Notes: generated by a model not told the origin, from the letters alone. A stretch of 64,000 nt of DNA from JAWRCU01 sp033542235 (GCF_033542235.1 NZ_JAWRCU010000002.1:248001-312000), one strand, 5' to 3'; shown: positions 26,816 through 36,162, numbered from the stretch's first letter. Made by a program: numbers and translations.

Positions 26816-27855
26816 CCGAACGCCCGCCTGCCGGGGCTATTGGCGGGCGCGTGAGCCGCCGTTTGGGCCGACGGCATGAGAGCGGTCGCGACCGCTGCGG
26901 GCTTGAGCGCAGTAGCGACCGCTGCCGCCTTCCAGCCCCGTACCTTGTCGGCGGCTGCCTCGCGGTGGATCAGGCGGTAGCGCTCGAGGAAGAGCCGGAT
27001 CGCTTCGGCGTGGCCGAACTGCTGGGGGTGGACCGCAGCGGCGACCAGCAAGGCCTGTTCTTCAGCCAGTTCGAGGAATTTGAGCGCGCCGAGCAGCTCG
27101 GCGAAGTTCGAGCGGGCCGTGATGGACCGCGCCTGCGGGAAATCGATCCCAAGCGCGTCTGCGAGCGCGGTTTGGAAGAGTTCTCGCACGCCGGTCAGCG
27201 CCGTATCCCGGAGCTTGGCGTAGAGTCCGGGGGGAGGGGTGAGCGAAATACGCGGCCACTCGTCGGCAGCGGGCGCAGCCGGCCGCATCATCGCGCGCAG
27301 CTTTACGCGAACCTCCTCCGCGGCAGCGCCGGGCTTCCGGGTGAGGGACTGGGTTTCGGGAGCAGCGGATCTTGCGGAGGCGGCTGGCTTCATCTGACCG
27401 TCAGGTTCCGTGGCTGTCTCGACAAGGGCGACGCGTTTCTCGCTTCGACTGAGAGCCTTGATCAGCTGGGCGATGGTCGGGTTGAGGTCGGGCCGCTTGC
27501 CGATCACGCGGGCGTGACCGAGCCCATGGCGGCCAATAAGGGCGATCAGGTCCACGTCGGCAAGCGCATTCGAACGCAGCAGGACGGGAGCGGCGATGTC
27601 GACCTTCTCGTCGGCAAGGCGCCTGACGAGGGCCGCAGGCGGGTTCTCCATCTCTGAAAGCACCGCCGCGACGAAGCGGCGCGCCTCAACCGAGACGTGG
27701 TCGTAGAGGGGAAGGACGAGGTCTTCAAGCTGCGCGATCTCATTGCGCGACGGCCGGGTAAGCGATGCGAACGCCGTCACCGCGGCCCGAAACAACCGCT
27801 CTCTCCTGCCGCGATCGCTTCGCTCAGCGATCTGCCTGAAATCGGAAGATGACAC
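26797..27855 (-). CDS. DUF2336 protein
   Basis: 352 residues from a GTG at 27855 (370 from a GTG at 27909). SSDFRQIAERSD...RRERLFRAAVTAFASLTRPSRNEIAQLEDLVLPLYDHVSVEARRFVAAVLSE is the typical DUF2336 N-terminus, so the shorter start is favoured. It is all-helical with HEAT-like repeats and an Ala/Pro-rich C-terminus. Cytoplasmic, function unknown. Repeat cluster 3 encodes the last residues (AIGQ, stop). Confidence 0.82.
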   Translation of the reverse strand: MSSSDFRQIAERSDRGRRERLFRAAVTAFASLTRPSRNEIAQLEDLVLPLYDHVSVEARRFVAAVLSEMENPPAALVRRLADEKVDIAAPVLLRSNALADVDLIALIGRHGLGHARVIGKRPDLNPTIAQLIKALSRSEKRVALVETATEPDGQMKPAASARSAAPETQSLTRKPGAAAEEVRVKLRAMMRPAAPAADEWPRISLTPPPGLYAKLRDTALTGVRELFQTALADALGIDFPQARSITARSNFAELLGALKFLELAEEQALLVAAAVHPQQFGHAEAIRLFLERYRLIHREAAADKVRGWKAAAVATALKPAAVATALMPSAQTAAHAPANSPGRRAFGRAIGQ

Positions 27856-28048
27856 GAAAAACGACGCCTGACGCAACCAACACCTTGTGCGAAATGCCAC
27901 AGCCAGCACGAGCCTGGCTGTTGCAGCTTTCGCACACCTCCGATGCTAGCCAAAAACCGTTAGCAGGCTGTTAACCCTACCATGGGCTTACTGCTCGAGG
28001 AGGCGTCGCGTAGTGGGTTCCGGTGTGTCACCCAGAAGGGGACCGCGA

Positions 28049-28234
28049 ATGGGCATGCTGCTTTCTTTCTCGCCGATGAAGCCGGCGAAATCCCGGCCGA
28101 AGCCGAGCTCGGGCACGACTGCATCGATCATCATCTTTCCAGGGATACGGTATGAGCGGCAGAACGCGCTCGACCGGATCGGTCAGATCATCGCCAAGTC
28201 GGAACTGCCGAAGCCGGGGCCTGTGCAATACTGA
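28049..28234 (+). CDS. Small hypothetical protein
   Basis: 61 residues, basic, with STSIIF-like segment (GTTASIIIFPGIRYERQ) that could form a beta strand followed by an amphipathic end (LDRIGQIIAKSE). It looks like a small conserved rhizobial protein, but I do not recognise a family. GGGGACCGCG precedes the ATG. Confidence 0.5.
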   Translation: MGMLLSFSPMKPAKSRPKPSSGTTASIIIFPGIRYERQNALDRIGQIIAKSELPKPGPVQY

Positions 28235-28406
28235 GGGCCGAGGCCATTGGTGCGCGGAGGCGGGGCGCGTGGCCGCCCGCGCGACCGGCATCGATTGGCT
28301 TTCGCAAACGGTGCAAGATGCCCCTGAGCGGGCAGGGCCAGCCTGGTTTCTGGGTAAGCCGGAAAAGACGGGGCAAGCGGCTGAAGCGCCGCCCCGTAGT
28401 CCGACG

Positions 28407-28886
28407 TCAGAGGAGCGGCGCTCCGACGATGTCGATGCCGTTCTTCGCGCAGCAGTCGGTCAATGCTGAGATGGCTTCCGGTGTCGGCGCGGCCTGCGGC
28501 GGCAGCTTCAGTTCCTCCGCCGGACGGCTCATCTGGCGCAGAAGGCTTTCGAAATCAGAGCCGCGCGTGATGGTAAGGCAGTGCGCTCCCTCATGCGAGT
28601 CCACTCGAAAAGTGTGAGGCAGGCCTTTGGGTGCGATTACCGTTTCGCCCGCACCCGCGATCCGCTCGATGCCGCCAATGCTGAAACGCATTCTGCCGCG
28701 CAGGATGTGGAAGACTTCGTCTTCCTGGCGATGCACATGCAGCGGTGGGGAATCGCCATAGGGCATGTGATGCTCGACAACACAGATGCCGTCGTCTCCC
28801 GTGGCGGACGAAAGATGGACGATGACAAGTGTATTGTTGAACCACAGGATTTCTCTTCCCTCGATAGCGCTGGAGTTCACTGTCAT
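28407..28886 (-). CDS. Cupin domain protein
   Basis: 159 residues with a single cupin barrel: PYGDSPPLHVHRQEDEVFHILRGRMRF (metal motif 1, HVHxxxDE type) and PKGLPHTFRVDS (motif 2 with His). It is a soluble metal-binding barrel, either an enzyme or a sugar- or small-molecule-binding protein; the substrate cannot be told. It is divergently transcribed from the LysR gene 110 bp away, so the regulator may control it. Confidence 0.85.
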   Translation of the reverse strand: MTVNSSAIEGREILWFNNTLVIVHLSSATGDDGICVVEHHMPYGDSPPLHVHRQEDEVFHILRGRMRFSIGGIERIAGAGETVIAPKGLPHTFRVDSHEGAHCLTITRGSDFESLLRQMSRPAEELKLPPQAAPTPEAISALTDCCAKNGIDIVGAPLL

Positions 28887-28996
28887 TTTGCTTTGGCTCC
28901 TTTCTTGAGGCTGCCGATGCGGCGCCGTCGAGGGGCGGTCTAGCCAAGCCAGGTAGTCAGCGGAAATCGAATGATCGTATGGAGCGGATTGATACG

Positions 28997-29956
28997 ATGA
29001 ATGCGAACGCCCTCGACCTCAACCTTGTCAGAGTTCTCGATGCTCTTCTGCGCGAGAGAAGCGTAACGCGCGCGGGCGAGCAGATCGGGCTTAGCCAGCC
29101 TGCGGTCAGCGCGGCGCTCAATCGCTTGCGTCACATCCTGAACGATCAGCTTTTCGTGCGGCGCGGCAACGAGATGGTCCCGACCCCACGTGCGGAGAGC
29201 CTGGCTGAGCCCGTCCGCGGGGCGCTGCGCGAGATAGAGCGCGCTTTCCAATCGACGAGAAAATTCGACCCGGCAGGACTCGATCGAACTTTCACTCTCA
29301 TGGGCGCCGACTTCTTTTCGATGCTGCTGATGCCTTTACTGGCTACGCGCATCGCCGCCTTGGCGCCTCAAGTTTCCTTGCGGTTCCTGGATAGCGCTCG
29401 AGGCGACGTCGCGAGGCTGCTTCAGGACGATCAGATCGATGCAGCGCTGGAACGCCCGTTGATGATCCCTGACTGGGTGTCCAGCACGCTGCTGTTCCAC
29501 TCGCCTTTTGCAATCATTGCAGCCAAGGACAACGCCGTAATCCGGCGTGCGGGCGTCAGGGAAGGCGAAGTCCTACCGATGGAGCTGTTCTGCGATCTGC
29601 CTCACGCCATCCGCTCCATCGATGGTTCGATGTCGGGCTTTACCGATGAGGCCCTTACCAAAATTGGCCGATCGCGCCGAGTGAGCCTCGCTCTGCCGCA
29701 CTTCCAGGCTGTCGCCCTGGCCACCGTCAGCGGAAACTACCTTGCTGCCGTTCCTCGACAGTTTGCCGACACGGTCGCGAGGAAGCTTCCCATCGCGATC
29801 TATGAGCCGCCCCTCCCGATCCCCGTCCCTGAAATAAGGATGTATTGGCACGCTCGCCACGACGACGAGCCACCGCACCAATGGCTACGAGATCAGATCC
29901 AGGAAGCGATTGACGCCCTTGGGTTCCGGCAAACGGGAAACGGAATAGCCCCATGA
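28997..29956 (+). CDS. LysR family transcriptional regulator, NodD-like branch
   Basis: 319 residues. N-terminal winged helix-turn-helix: LDLNLVRVLDALLRERSVTRAGEQIGLSQPAVSAALNRLRHILNDQLFVRRGNEMVPTPRA. The inducer-binding domain FSMLLMPLLATRIAALAPQV and the later KLPIAIYEPPLPIPVPEIRMYWHARHDDEPPHQWLRDQI resemble the NodD/SyrM/LinR branch. The ATG at 28997 follows GGAG by 12 bases; an ATG at 28979 is also open. The divergent cupin is the likely target. Confidence 0.88.
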   Translation: MNANALDLNLVRVLDALLRERSVTRAGEQIGLSQPAVSAALNRLRHILNDQLFVRRGNEMVPTPRAESLAEPVRGALREIERAFQSTRKFDPAGLDRTFTLMGADFFSMLLMPLLATRIAALAPQVSLRFLDSARGDVARLLQDDQIDAALERPLMIPDWVSSTLLFHSPFAIIAAKDNAVIRRAGVREGEVLPMELFCDLPHAIRSIDGSMSGFTDEALTKIGRSRRVSLALPHFQAVALATVSGNYLAAVPRQFADTVARKLPIAIYEPPLPIPVPEIRMYWHARHDDEPPHQWLRDQIQEAIDALGFRQTGNGIAP

Positions 29957-30053
29957 TTGCGGCCGGTTTGAGCTTCTGCACACAAGGTCCGCTGCCCGAC
30001 TTAATTTTGTGTCGGGCGCGGCCTTGCGGCAGCCGTCTGCCATCTCGATCAGC

Positions 30054-30386
30054 CTAACTCGCGCTGATGCCTGTCATAACACCCACGAACCGGCCGCTTG
30101 AGTCAAACCGGCAATTGAAGACCCTGGTATCGCCTTCCGTGGTGTTGCCCTTGACTTCAAAACCGCCATCCGCCGCTGCTGCGGGCAAGGTGGAAATCGA
30201 ATTCAGGCTGACGTAAAATTTTTTGGCCGCTGCCCCCTGGCAATATTCGGGCATGACGGCCTGAGCAATGGCCGGCCCAGTGCCGACCAGATTTGCAGCA
30301 TTGCCGTCCACCGCGTCGTTGGTAGTGCAAGCCACGAGATTCAGCGAAAAGAGCATGAGGCAGGACTTGAATATATGCGTTCGCAT
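30054..30386 (-). CDS. Small lipoprotein, unknown
   Basis: 110 residues. The signal peptide MRTHIFKSCLMLFSLNLVAC ends in a lipobox (LVAC), so lipid attachment at Cys20 is expected. The mature part has no named domain: AQAVMPEYCQGAAAKKFYVSL and VKGNTTEGDTRVFNCRFDSSGRF, with two Cys that may pair. The segment GDTRVFNCRFDSSGRFVGV resembles C-terminal parts of small rhizobial exported proteins. The ATG at 30386 was chosen by its signal peptide. Confidence 0.65.
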   Translation of the reverse strand: MRTHIFKSCLMLFSLNLVACTTNDAVDGNAANLVGTGPAIAQAVMPEYCQGAAAKKFYVSLNSISTLPAAAADGGFEVKGNTTEGDTRVFNCRFDSSGRFVGVMTGISAS

Positions 30387-30629
30387 GAAGGCTTCCCGCA
30401 AGCGTCTGGTTGATGCTGGCGATCCGGGTCGCCAGCTGGATTTTCGAGACGGATGCCGGTCCCTCGAAGTGCTGCAGTTGTTTGCCCACCTCAAGCCAAT
30501 TAGAGGACCGATCTCGCTCGGATATGATCGAAGGATCGTGGCTATCGCCCTTGCACTCCTGAAGTGAACCAACGATCGCCACCGCTGTTGCGGCCTGCCT
30601 CCCCGAACGCTCGGGCAGGCAGAACCGGT

Positions 30630-30656
30630 GAGCCGGCGGCGATGTGCCGCCGGCTC
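30630..30656 (-). terminator. Strong hairpin after the DUF1254 gene
   Basis: Perfect 11-bp stem (GAGCCGGCGGC with GCCGCCGGCTC) and 5-nt loop, 8 bp after the stop of the DUF1254 gene. No U-tract follows on the minus strand, so it may be a weak terminator or a 3' mRNA stabiliser. Confidence 0.55.
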
Positions 30657-30663
30657 GGTTTGG

Positions 30664-32289
30664 TCATTTCACCAGTTCGACTTCACTCAGCCGCCAAGTC
30701 TTGTCGAAGAATGACGGCAACGGGCTGTAGAGGCGCAAGATCGTGAACCAACCCTTCTTGGGATCGGTTTGGATCCAGTTGCCGCGCGCCACACCCTTTG
30801 GCTGAGTGGGGCCGAAATAGACCGTCGTGGTGCCGTCCGCGGCGGACTCGGCTGCGGGCGAGGGATAGCTCTGGCTGCCGGCGCGCGGGTATTTCTGCGG
30901 CGTCTGCAGCATCGAGCGCGTCTGGTTGTCGTAGAGCGTGAAGGACCAGAATGCCCTGGCGGGAATGTCCTTGGGCAGGGTCACCTTGTAGGTTTTCGCA
31001 CCGTCAAAGGGCGTTCCCTCGGAATCGAGGAAGCCCATCAGGTATTGCGAGCCGACTTCCGGAATGCGCATGATCATGCCGGGCGAATCGAGCGTGTAGC
31101 CGTAGTAGAAGGCAGTACGAGAATCGAGCGTACGCGCGCCGGTCGGCGCCAGCGGCTTGAATATGCCCTCCTCAAAGAGCGGCGGCGGGGTTTCAAAAAA
31201 CGCACCGCCTTCCCACAGCATGCTGCCCCAATGCGAGCCTTCGTAATAGGCCCAATCCGGGTGTTTCATCGCGAAGCGCCAGTTGAGCGAGCGACCGGAT
31301 GCCTGGCCGACGGTGGCAGCCTCCGACAGGATCATCTTCATCCGCTCGTCAGGAGCGAACTTCTTGCCATGCACGATGCCGATGGCTGCCAGCTGTCCGG
31401 CGAGCTCAATGTCATAGCTCGTGGCAGGCTCGTTTTGAACGTTCTCGTTGATCAGTTCGAAGAAGCCGTAGTCACTCGGCGGAATGGTGTTGAACGACAG
31501 CCCGCTGACCTCGATGAACTTCGTCTCGGGAATCTTCGGCTCGCCTTCGATGCGCACCGTGCCATCGAGTGCCTCTGCGATGCTCGTTCCGAAGGAGCCC
31601 GGACGATAGGGATAGATCTTAAGGTTGCGCTTGACGTTCTCCACGGCCGGTTTGGGGTCGTTGTCGACGAGATAGGCCCGCGCGGCATAGAGGGCGAGGT
31701 TTGTCTTCGAATGCGCAACAAAGTAGCCGCCCTCAGGCAGTGGGCCATTATAATCGGGTCCCACGATCAGGTATTTGCCGCCGAGGCCGCGATCCGGGCC
31801 CGGAGCGCCGATATCGATGATCCAGGAGAACCACATGTCGTTGATCGTGCCGACGGCGTCTGATGGCTGTTCGACAACGATTGGCCCTTTGCTCAGATCG
31901 AGCGCCGTCAAGTAGTAGACCGTGTCGGCATTCGCGGTCAGGAACAGCGAGCTCGCGTCCATCAGGTCGGAGAAGATTGCGACGTCGCCAGGCTTGGCGC
32001 CAATGCCTGCAAAGCCCTTGACGATCGCCAGGGCCGACGCGCCGCGGAAGCTATTGTTGTAAACGTCGAGGGCGCGGGTGAAATCGAGCGTATCGTATAC
32101 CTTATTGGCGGTTTCAGCGGTAGGCACACCGTCTTTGAACTCCAGCGTGCCGACGAAGCGCGTCTTCGCGACCTCGGACGCGCCAAGAGACTGGACCGTC
32201 TCTTGTTTCACCTGTGCGACGGCTGCGAACGAAGGCAGGGTGAGGGCGGCCATGAGTGTGGTACCGGTCAATTTCAGGTAGCGTTTCAT
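30664..32289 (-). CDS. Full-length DUF1254/DUF1214 exported protein, copy 1
   Basis: 541 residues. Sec signal peptide MKRYLKLTGTTLMAALTLPSFAAVAQ. DUF1254 domain in the first half (NNSFRGASALAIVKGFAGIG, ANADTVYYLTALDLSKGPIVVEQP) and DUF1214 in the second half (WSFTLYDNQTRSMLQTPQKYPRAGSQS and YFGPTQPKGVARGNWIQTDPKKGWFTILRLYSPLP). The family is widespread and of unknown function, and is exported. It ends a minus-strand run beginning with the barrel protein at 34265. The second full copy at 41862 has a Tat-type leader, so the two may differ in export path. Confidence 0.9.
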   Translation of the reverse strand: MKRYLKLTGTTLMAALTLPSFAAVAQVKQETVQSLGASEVAKTRFVGTLEFKDGVPTAETANKVYDTLDFTRALDVYNNSFRGASALAIVKGFAGIGAKPGDVAIFSDLMDASSLFLTANADTVYYLTALDLSKGPIVVEQPSDAVGTINDMWFSWIIDIGAPGPDRGLGGKYLIVGPDYNGPLPEGGYFVAHSKTNLALYAARAYLVDNDPKPAVENVKRNLKIYPYRPGSFGTSIAEALDGTVRIEGEPKIPETKFIEVSGLSFNTIPPSDYGFFELINENVQNEPATSYDIELAGQLAAIGIVHGKKFAPDERMKMILSEAATVGQASGRSLNWRFAMKHPDWAYYEGSHWGSMLWEGGAFFETPPPLFEEGIFKPLAPTGARTLDSRTAFYYGYTLDSPGMIMRIPEVGSQYLMGFLDSEGTPFDGAKTYKVTLPKDIPARAFWSFTLYDNQTRSMLQTPQKYPRAGSQSYPSPAAESAADGTTTVYFGPTQPKGVARGNWIQTDPKKGWFTILRLYSPLPSFFDKTWRLSEVELVK

Positions 32290-32383
32290 TGGGCTTTCCT
32301 TTGTTGAACAGATTAGGTGCCGAGAATTGACGGATCGGCCGAAGGTGGCCGATGCACTGGATGCGGTGGTCAGCCGCCGATGG

Positions 32384-32965
32384 CTATTGAGCCCATCCAA
32401 TATTGATCAGCTGAACGCGGCGATTGGCTGCCGCCGTCGGATGAGCCGCGTCGAGAGGCATCTCCTCTCCCACCCCGATGGCAAATAGCCGGTCCGGTGG
32501 GACTGCGAACGTCGTGCTCAACGCATCCCTGATGGCCTCGGCCCGCCTCAAGCTGAGCGTCAGATTGGAGTTGGCATCTCCGGTCGAATCGGTGTGACCG
32601 ACGATGAGAAACTTGCGGCCGAGCAGAGTCGGGTAGTGTAGCGCATCCGCGATGACGCCAACTGTCCGATAGGACTCAGGCACAATGGCAACCGAGCCGT
32701 ACTCGAAGTTTATCTCGACGGTCAGCTGCGGCATGGCCGCGAGCTGAGCGAAGTTCGGAAGGGCCGCAACGCCCTTGCCGACATTGGCGGTGATTTCTTC
32801 CATGAGCACCGCCGGATCGACCGCCGGCGCAGCCTCGGTGACCTGGCCCAGGCTCTGGATAAGTTGCTGGTTGGTGAGGGGCTCGGACAGCGCGCTGCCT
32901 GTGACGAGCAGAGCAGCCAGAGCAAGAGCATTACGGATGCCGGAAGCAGAAATCATTTTGAGCAT
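32384..32965 (-). CDS. OmpA-family C-terminal domain protein
   Basis: 193 residues from the ATG at 32965 (190 from 32956). Signal peptide up to SALS. C-terminal OmpA/MotB-type peptidoglycan-binding domain: VEINFEYGSVAIVPESYRTVGVIADAL, FLIVGHTDSTGDANSNLTLSLRRAEAIRDAL, and NRRVQLINI. It would anchor a surface complex to the cell wall. It lies 95 bp before DUF1254 copy 1 and 18 bp after the Cys-rich gene, in one probable operon. Confidence 0.88.
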   Translation of the reverse strand: MLKMISASGIRNALALAALLVTGSALSEPLTNQQLIQSLGQVTEAAPAVDPAVLMEEITANVGKGVAALPNFAQLAAMPQLTVEINFEYGSVAIVPESYRTVGVIADALHYPTLLGRKFLIVGHTDSTGDANSNLTLSLRRAEAIRDALSTTFAVPPDRLFAIGVGEEMPLDAAHPTAAANRRVQLINIGWAQ

Positions 32966-32982
32966 TCCCCGTTTGATCAATC

Positions 32983-33417
32983 TCACCGCCATCCCGCATC
33001 AGTGATGGCTTGGTTGCATTCGTCGGTGACCACTCTCTCCGCCTTGAGAAGGCAGCCCAGAAGATGGGCTTCGCCGGGCTGGACACCTTTGCAGTGCCGG
33101 GCGGCGTCGCCCCGGCATATGCTGGCGACGTTAGCTTGCGCCGCCTGGCGTTTCTGGATTGAGGCGCCAACTTGCGCGAGGGTCGCCGTGCAGGTCGGAG
33201 AAACCTTTGCCTGGTTCTCTTGAAGACAGCTCTGAATCGCGTTGTTGCCGAGGTTCACGCCTTTACAGTGCTTCTTGATATCGGCACCGCATGCTTGGGA
33301 AAGCGTCGTTATCGCATCGGCGTAGCTTATCGTTTGCGCGTGGCCGACCTCGATGGGGATAAACAGGGTGAACAGGAACGCACCGCAGAGAAACCGGTAG
33401 CTCTTCAACAATTTCAA
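32983..33417 (-). CDS. Cysteine-rich repeat (GLG1-like) exported protein
   Basis: 144 residues with a Sec signal peptide ending in VGHAQ. Two repeats of the Cys-rich type: ACGADIKKHCKGVNLGNNAIQSCLQ and ICRGDAARHCKGVQPGEAHLLGCLL, each with C-x5/6-C and a third Cys. It is probably a disulfide-stabilised periplasmic helical protein. Function unknown. A shorter relative with the same spacing is at 55158. It lies immediately upstream of the OmpA-like gene. Confidence 0.85.
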   Translation of the reverse strand: MKLLKSYRFLCGAFLFTLFIPIEVGHAQTISYADAITTLSQACGADIKKHCKGVNLGNNAIQSCLQENQAKVSPTCTATLAQVGASIQKRQAAQANVASICRGDAARHCKGVQPGEAHLLGCLLKAERVVTDECNQAITDAGWR

Positions 33418-33476
33418 CCTCCTGGTTTGAACATCGTCATCGCCTCGACCCTGCGAGGCAGCACGTGGGGCGGAGC

Positions 33477-34265
33477 CTAAAAGCGGAATACGGCGCCCAG
33501 GATCGGCCCCTGCTGAATCGTGTCGTAGACGAAGCCGTCATTCTCATAGTTGACGCCCGCTGCACGATAGCCGAGCACCGCGGAGAAGGACTGCGTGAAC
33601 TGGTAGCCAGCACCGCCCATTGCGTCCCACACGATTTTCGAGGAGGCGCCGCCGCCCACCAATCCCCAGCCGGTGAGGTAGAACTCAGGTGTGATTGAGA
33701 CCTGCCCCTTCAACCCCACAATGGGATCGGCCCATGTCTCGGTCTGTGACAGTTCGGTGCCGCCGATGAGGCCTGGCGGGTTGAAGTCGAGTTCGTTCTT
33801 GAGAGAGAACAGCCGGAAACCGGCGAACGCGTCGATGCTGCCATTGGTCTGGTCAAGAAGGCGGTACTCGGCGGCAGCGGTCCACATCAGGTTCTGCGTT
33901 GTGACATCGACGCCGCTTGCCAACACGCCAAACGGTGTATCGGAAGAATCCGACAGGCGAACATAGACAAGGTCGGTGAAGATGCCGAACCGCTCGTATC
34001 GCGCTTCGGCCACCCCCATCGCGGCTATGTCGAAATGGGACAGGATATCACCGATGCTGGCGTCGACATGAGCGGTTCTGCCGCGCGCACCCACATCGCC
34101 TTCGAGCCCGGCCAGCCAACCATAGGGCGCGATTGTAAACGTCCAGCCGGACGGGGATTGGTATTCGACTGATTTGGCGCCGGGAAATACCTGGTCCGCG
34201 GCGAGTGCCGAAGCAACGGATCCGGCGAGAAGTCCGCCGGAAAGGAAAAGAGTTCGAAGATTCAT
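33477..34265 (-). CDS. Outer-membrane beta-barrel protein
   Basis: 262 residues. Signal peptide MNLRTLFLSGGLLAGSVASALA. The rest alternates amphipathic strands (GWTFTIAPYGWLAGLEGDVGARG, FGIFTDLVYVRLSD, SIDAFAGFRLFSLKNELDF) and ends with GAVFRF, the aromatic C-terminus of outer-membrane barrels. It looks like the rhizobial OmpW/Omp25-like porin relatives without being a clear member. First gene of the run to 30664. Function unknown. Confidence 0.78.
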   Translation of the reverse strand: MNLRTLFLSGGLLAGSVASALAADQVFPGAKSVEYQSPSGWTFTIAPYGWLAGLEGDVGARGRTAHVDASIGDILSHFDIAAMGVAEARYERFGIFTDLVYVRLSDSSDTPFGVLASGVDVTTQNLMWTAAAEYRLLDQTNGSIDAFAGFRLFSLKNELDFNPPGLIGGTELSQTETWADPIVGLKGQVSITPEFYLTGWGLVGGGASSKIVWDAMGGAGYQFTQSFSAVLGYRAAGVNYENDGFVYDTIQQGPILGAVFRF

Positions 34266-34424
34266 TAAGGCTCTCTTTGATAAAGTTATGCTGCGAGCGC
34301 TAAAGAGTTGGGCCAGCGACCGAGATCCGGCACCTCTGATGTTCCCGACGGGTTGTCTCAGCAGGAGCAGAAAGCCACTATCGTTAGCGATCTCTTGAAG
34401 CCTCGCGCAGCCTCCCGGTAACCG

Positions 34425-34949
34425 CTAGTACAGAAATGCCCGCCGGTAGCCGCGCCTTGCCACGCCCGCATAGGAGAGGGGGGTCAAAGGCATGCCGATG
34501 ATGTCGATGAACACCGACACTTCGGAGCCTTTCTCCGGCATCTCGCCGCCAACCAATTTCACGTTGTAGGTCAGGTCGCTGCCGTTCAGTTCGGGATTCT
34601 CCAGGACGACGACAGCCTGCTGGAGCTTGCTCCCTTCGAGGATCGACAGGTCGGCGTTCGGCGGATCGGAAAGGAAACTGTCCTTGCCTTTGCTCCAGAA
34701 CGGAACGAAGGCGCTCGTTTTCATGTTGCCCGCAATGCGCTCGGGTCGGTCAGAGAAGAACAAGGTCGTGGGGCCTACACCCGCGAGCGTCAGCTTGCTC
34801 GCCGCCTTGTCGAAAGTCATTGCGCCCGCGGTCTGGACGAACAGAAAATCGGCCACCTCGTCGGCTGCCTGCGCCACGCGCGGTCTCGCCGGCACCGCCG
34901 TTGCCGCGACAGCTGCGGCTGTCAACAACAGGCTCCGTCTGGTCGTCAT
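34425..34949 (-). CDS. Secreted protein of an unnamed family, copy 1
   Basis: 174 residues. Tat-like leader MTTRRSLLLTAAAVAATAVP. Mature part: ADFLFVQTAGAMTF, VGPTTLFFSDRPERIAG, SFLSDPPNADLSIL, FIDIIGMPLTPLSYAGVARR. The same order of motifs occurs in the 226-residue protein at 43432, so the two are paralogs, although the copy here has a Tat-like leader and the other a Sec one. No known domain recognised. Conserved box A (site at 35027-35050) lies 78 bp upstream of its start. Confidence 0.75.
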   Translation of the reverse strand: MTTRRSLLLTAAAVAATAVPARPRVAQAADEVADFLFVQTAGAMTFDKAASKLTLAGVGPTTLFFSDRPERIAGNMKTSAFVPFWSKGKDSFLSDPPNADLSILEGSKLQQAVVVLENPELNGSDLTYNVKLVGGEMPEKGSEVSVFIDIIGMPLTPLSYAGVARRGYRRAFLY

Positions 34950-35026
34950 CGAGCATCTCCTTGAAAGCAGGCGAGACGTTTGTGTCCGCCCTCTTGGTCA
35001 AGGTTGGCGCGATGTTTCGGAGTATT

Positions 35027-35050
35027 GGAAGGTAAATAACTGTATGCAAC
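35027..35050 (-). promoter_or_regulatory. Motif site A (GGTAAATAACTGTAT type)
   Basis: 24-bp sequence that matches site B (36163-36186) at 23 of 24 positions. Core GGTAAATAACTGTAT, followed by GCAAC. It lies 78 bp upstream of the 174-residue secreted protein and right downstream of the regulator remnant. The core GTAAATAAC is a near-palindrome, as expected for a dimeric regulator. Confidence 0.75.
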
Positions 35051-35084
35051 ATGAGCAAAGGGGACGATATCCCTGCGCTCCAGG

Positions 35085-35166
35085 TTAATCGAACCCTTCC
35101 AGAACTGCTTTGCTGAGCGAGTCGAGAAACAGTCCGGCCTTTTCCAGAGAATCAGTCCGCAAAAGG
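35085..35166 (-). pseudogene. C-terminal remnant of a second copy of the TPR regulator
   Basis: The minus strand reads LLR then LEKAGLFLDSLSKAV and ends EGFD-stop. This lines up with the C-terminus of the intact regulator at 36229 (LLR, PEDAERFLASLRKAG, EFH-stop), with 8 of 15 identical in the middle part. The sequence between stop codon and the following motif site also resembles that behind the intact gene. No start or upstream domain remains, so it is a decayed duplicate. The match is short, so the call is moderate. Confidence 0.55.
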
Positions 35167-35298
35167 CACGTGCAAGACAAAATAGCTCTGTCTGCCGAAG
35201 GTATTGGCCCCACGTGACGATGCGCTTTTTAGATGGTGGCGGAACGTATGAGTCCGTTAGATAACAGAGCTCGGCGCGGCTTGGCCATGCGGCAGGTC

Positions 35299-36108
35299 CT
35301 ATTTATTCGGGAATAGCAGGGTCAGCGTCGTGCGGATGCCCCACTGGGGTCCGCCTTCCGGCGCTTCAGCATAATACTTCCCGCCGACCTGGAAGCTCAT
35401 GGCCTGGTCGCCGAGCTTGAAGACCTGCTGAACGCTGAGATTGATCGGCACGGTCCACTGGTCGCCCACCCAGTCGTAACTCGACTCCGTGTTGAGCGTG
35501 AGTGAGGTGCCGTGCCCGAATTGATAGGCGACGAAAGGCTGCAGGAAAGTCTGGTTGACCTCCTCGCGGTCGTCTTCGCCGGCCACAGACCAGATGTGGT
35601 TGGCAAGCGCTCCGACGGTCCATGGCCCGCGCTGGATCAGGGCAACGCCTGTCGGACCCACTCCGAACTTGCCTGAGCCGAGAACATCGTCGGTGGCGGT
35701 GGGGACTAAAAAGGCAGGCCCGACGCCCCAGATGAGGCCGCCAAGCCCGGGAGCCTTGGGAGAGAAGAACAGGCTCTGGGTGATGTCGCCCAAGCCGAAG
35801 GTGTTGCCGTCTGGCGGCGGCAGGTAGTCGCGATAAGCCACGGGCAGGATAGTGCGCGAGATCAGGTTCCAGTCCTCGCTGATCGAGATCGGGATGACGG
35901 GCTGGATGTTGAGTGTGTAGGCGAAGCCGCTATCGTCCGCGCCTCCTCCCCACTCGAAATTGCTCTGGAACGGTACGCTGATCAGGCTGGCAACGGGATT
36001 GGCGAGCTGCTTCGACAACTCGTCCGCATCTTGAGCGATGGTTGAGCTAGCTGAGGCGATCAGACCGGCAGCAGCCAGCACAACGCGAAATCGAAATTCC
36101 CTAAGCAT
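35299..36108 (-). CDS. Outer-membrane barrel-like (transporter-type) protein
   Basis: 269 residues. Signal peptide MLREFRFRVVLAAAGLIASASSTIAQ. DADELSKQLANPVASLISVPFQSNFEWGGGADDSGFAYTLNIQPVIP is the start of a family of predicted outer-membrane proteins often named neuromedin U-like or transporter proteins; the remainder alternates strands and ends TTLTLLFPNK. Probably a small barrel in the outer membrane. Its start is 55 bp from site B, and the regulator gene is just upstream on the same strand. Confidence 0.8.
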   Translation of the reverse strand: MLREFRFRVVLAAAGLIASASSTIAQDADELSKQLANPVASLISVPFQSNFEWGGGADDSGFAYTLNIQPVIPISISEDWNLISRTILPVAYRDYLPPPDGNTFGLGDITQSLFFSPKAPGLGGLIWGVGPAFLVPTATDDVLGSGKFGVGPTGVALIQRGPWTVGALANHIWSVAGEDDREEVNQTFLQPFVAYQFGHGTSLTLNTESSYDWVGDQWTVPINLSVQQVFKLGDQAMSFQVGGKYYAEAPEGGPQWGIRTTLTLLFPNK

Positions 36109-36162
36109 GATCCCCCCTGGCTTCGGACGTCGCTCAAGGTTGGTCCGTTGTTTCACCGCGTG

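Noticed and set aside
34272..34287. GATAAAGTTAT upstream of the barrel gene, similar to the inverted motif
   Set aside because: Only the GATA-AGTTAT part fits and it would sit directly on the ribosome-binding region.
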